A program made the position numbers and the translations under genes. This document shows positions 30,837 to 31,314 of a stretch of 31,314 bases of DNA, in pieces; position 1 is the stretch's first letter, and the number at the start of each line of letters is the position of its first letter. The notes under the pieces are model-generated. The model saw nothing but the letters and a program-made list of their open reading frames with translations, had not been told where the DNA came from and did no database searches. Origin of the DNA: Enterenecus faecium (lineage in GTDB: Bacteria > Bacillota > Clostridia > Oscillospirales > Oscillospiraceae); assembly GCA_018713215.1 (NCBI GenBank), contig DVFO01000105.1, forward strand, positions 1 to 31,314. The letters are read 5' to 3'.

Positions 30837-30843
30837 TATTCAG

Positions 30844-30882
30844 GCGCCGGAGTTTTAGAAATAAGACTCCGGCGCTTTTTTA
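30844..30882 (+). terminator. Terminator after the accessory gene
   Basis: A GCGCCGGAGTTTT / AGACTCCGGCGC stem around an AT-rich loop, followed by TTTTTT, within ten bases of the stop codon. Confidence 0.92.
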
Positions 30883-30912
30883 TTACCTCAAACCAGACAG
30901 GAGGATGGGAGA

Positions 30913-31314
30913 TTGGAACAAAAGAACGAGCAAAATACGCCGCTGCACATCAAAAACCTGGCTGAGTTGAAACGCTGTATCCGCCCGGGAACAGAATTGG
31001 TGGCAACCAGCCATAGCAAGCACCCTGCCCTGGTCGGGCTTGTACGGGTGGTGACTGAGGTCCAGACCAACGCCTACTATTCCGTGGTCAAGGATCAGCC
31101 AACTCACCAGTATTCGGCCTGTAATCACGGGAAGGGATTCCGCTCTGACTTTGAAAAGGCATCCAACTATATATTTGAGGGCACGACCATCAAGGTCCTT
31201 GACCGCAGAAGCGGTGATGGCAGCGTGCTGTACGAAATGGAGCTTTATCCAGGCGAACATCTCGCCCCTGGGCAGGAAAGCGAAACGAGCGAAACGAATG
31301 AGAATGTCGATCTT
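30913..31314 (+). CDS. Hypothetical protein, 3' truncated by the window end
   Basis: An open frame of 134 codons running off the window, starting at TTG 30913 with AGGAGG 8 bases upstream. No ATG is available in frame. It begins LEQKNEQNTPLHIKNLAELK and contains ELVATSHSKHPALVGLVRVV and NHGKGFRSDFEKASNYIFEG, then an acidic Ser/Thr/Glu-rich stretch. I do not recognise the family. It lies 76 bases after the preceding accessory gene and is probably part of the same integrated element. Confidence 0.7.
   Translation, partial: MEQKNEQNTPLHIKNLAELKRCIRPGTELVATSHSKHPALVGLVRVVTEVQTNAYYSVVKDQPTHQYSACNHGKGFRSDFEKASNYIFEGTTIKVLDRRSGDGSVLYEMELYPGEHLAPGQESETSETNENVDL

Overview
The window looks like chromosome from a GC-rich, spore-forming Clostridia lineage, most likely an Oscillospiraceae gut bacterium of the Flavonifractor/Pseudoflavonifractor type (inferred from base composition and gene content, not from a search). 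Supporting signs are part of the forespore sigma factor gene sigG, spoIIR, a T-box leader, strong AAGGAGG ribosome binding sites, and a tRNA cluster with encoded CCA ends.

Layout. Bases 1-58 are an exact inverted copy of bases 185-242, so the window begins with a fold-back and the first gene (iron alcohol dehydrogenase) is truncated. From 969 to 4268 runs an aldehyde oxidoreductase cluster: a four-cluster ferredoxin, an AOR-type tungsten/molybdenum enzyme, a MoaD-like sulfur carrier and its MoeB/ThiF-like activator. A 41-codon gene and a large serine recombinase follow. The recombinase ends about 25 bases before a 163-residue sigG 3' fragment that begins in sigma region 2.3/2.4. This is the arrangement of a skin-type intervening element, but in the forespore gene sigG rather than the mother-cell gene sigK. 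It is the most interesting point in the window.

From 6538 to 11756 lie housekeeping genes: a LOR/SDH-domain protein, Lrp-like regulator, aminotransferase, ThrH phosphatase, ispE and spoIIR. The minus strand from 14785 to 11762 holds the methionine importer metN-metI-metQ. A complete T-box with its own promoter sits between metI and metQ, so only metQ appears to be under tRNA control. From 15380 to 20446 is a two-component system followed by an ABC transporter with an FtsX-type permease. It resembles antimicrobial-peptide sensing and export modules, and four 11-bp-phased operator repeats precede the transporter. Two direct copies of a dispersed structured repeat flank this block, and one of their hairpins covaries between the copies.

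On the minus strand from 27280 down to 21148 is a complete phosphate regulon: pstS-pstC-pstA-pstB-phoU, a PhoB/PhoP-type regulator and a PhoR-type kinase, with Pho boxes at the pstS promoter. Next come a membrane protein (minus strand), pyrB with a PyrI-like zinc tail, and a Gly-Arg-His-Gln-Lys tRNA operon. The last 1.3 kb has hairpin-rich DNA and two accessory genes, probably the edge of an integrated conjugative element next to tRNA-Lys.
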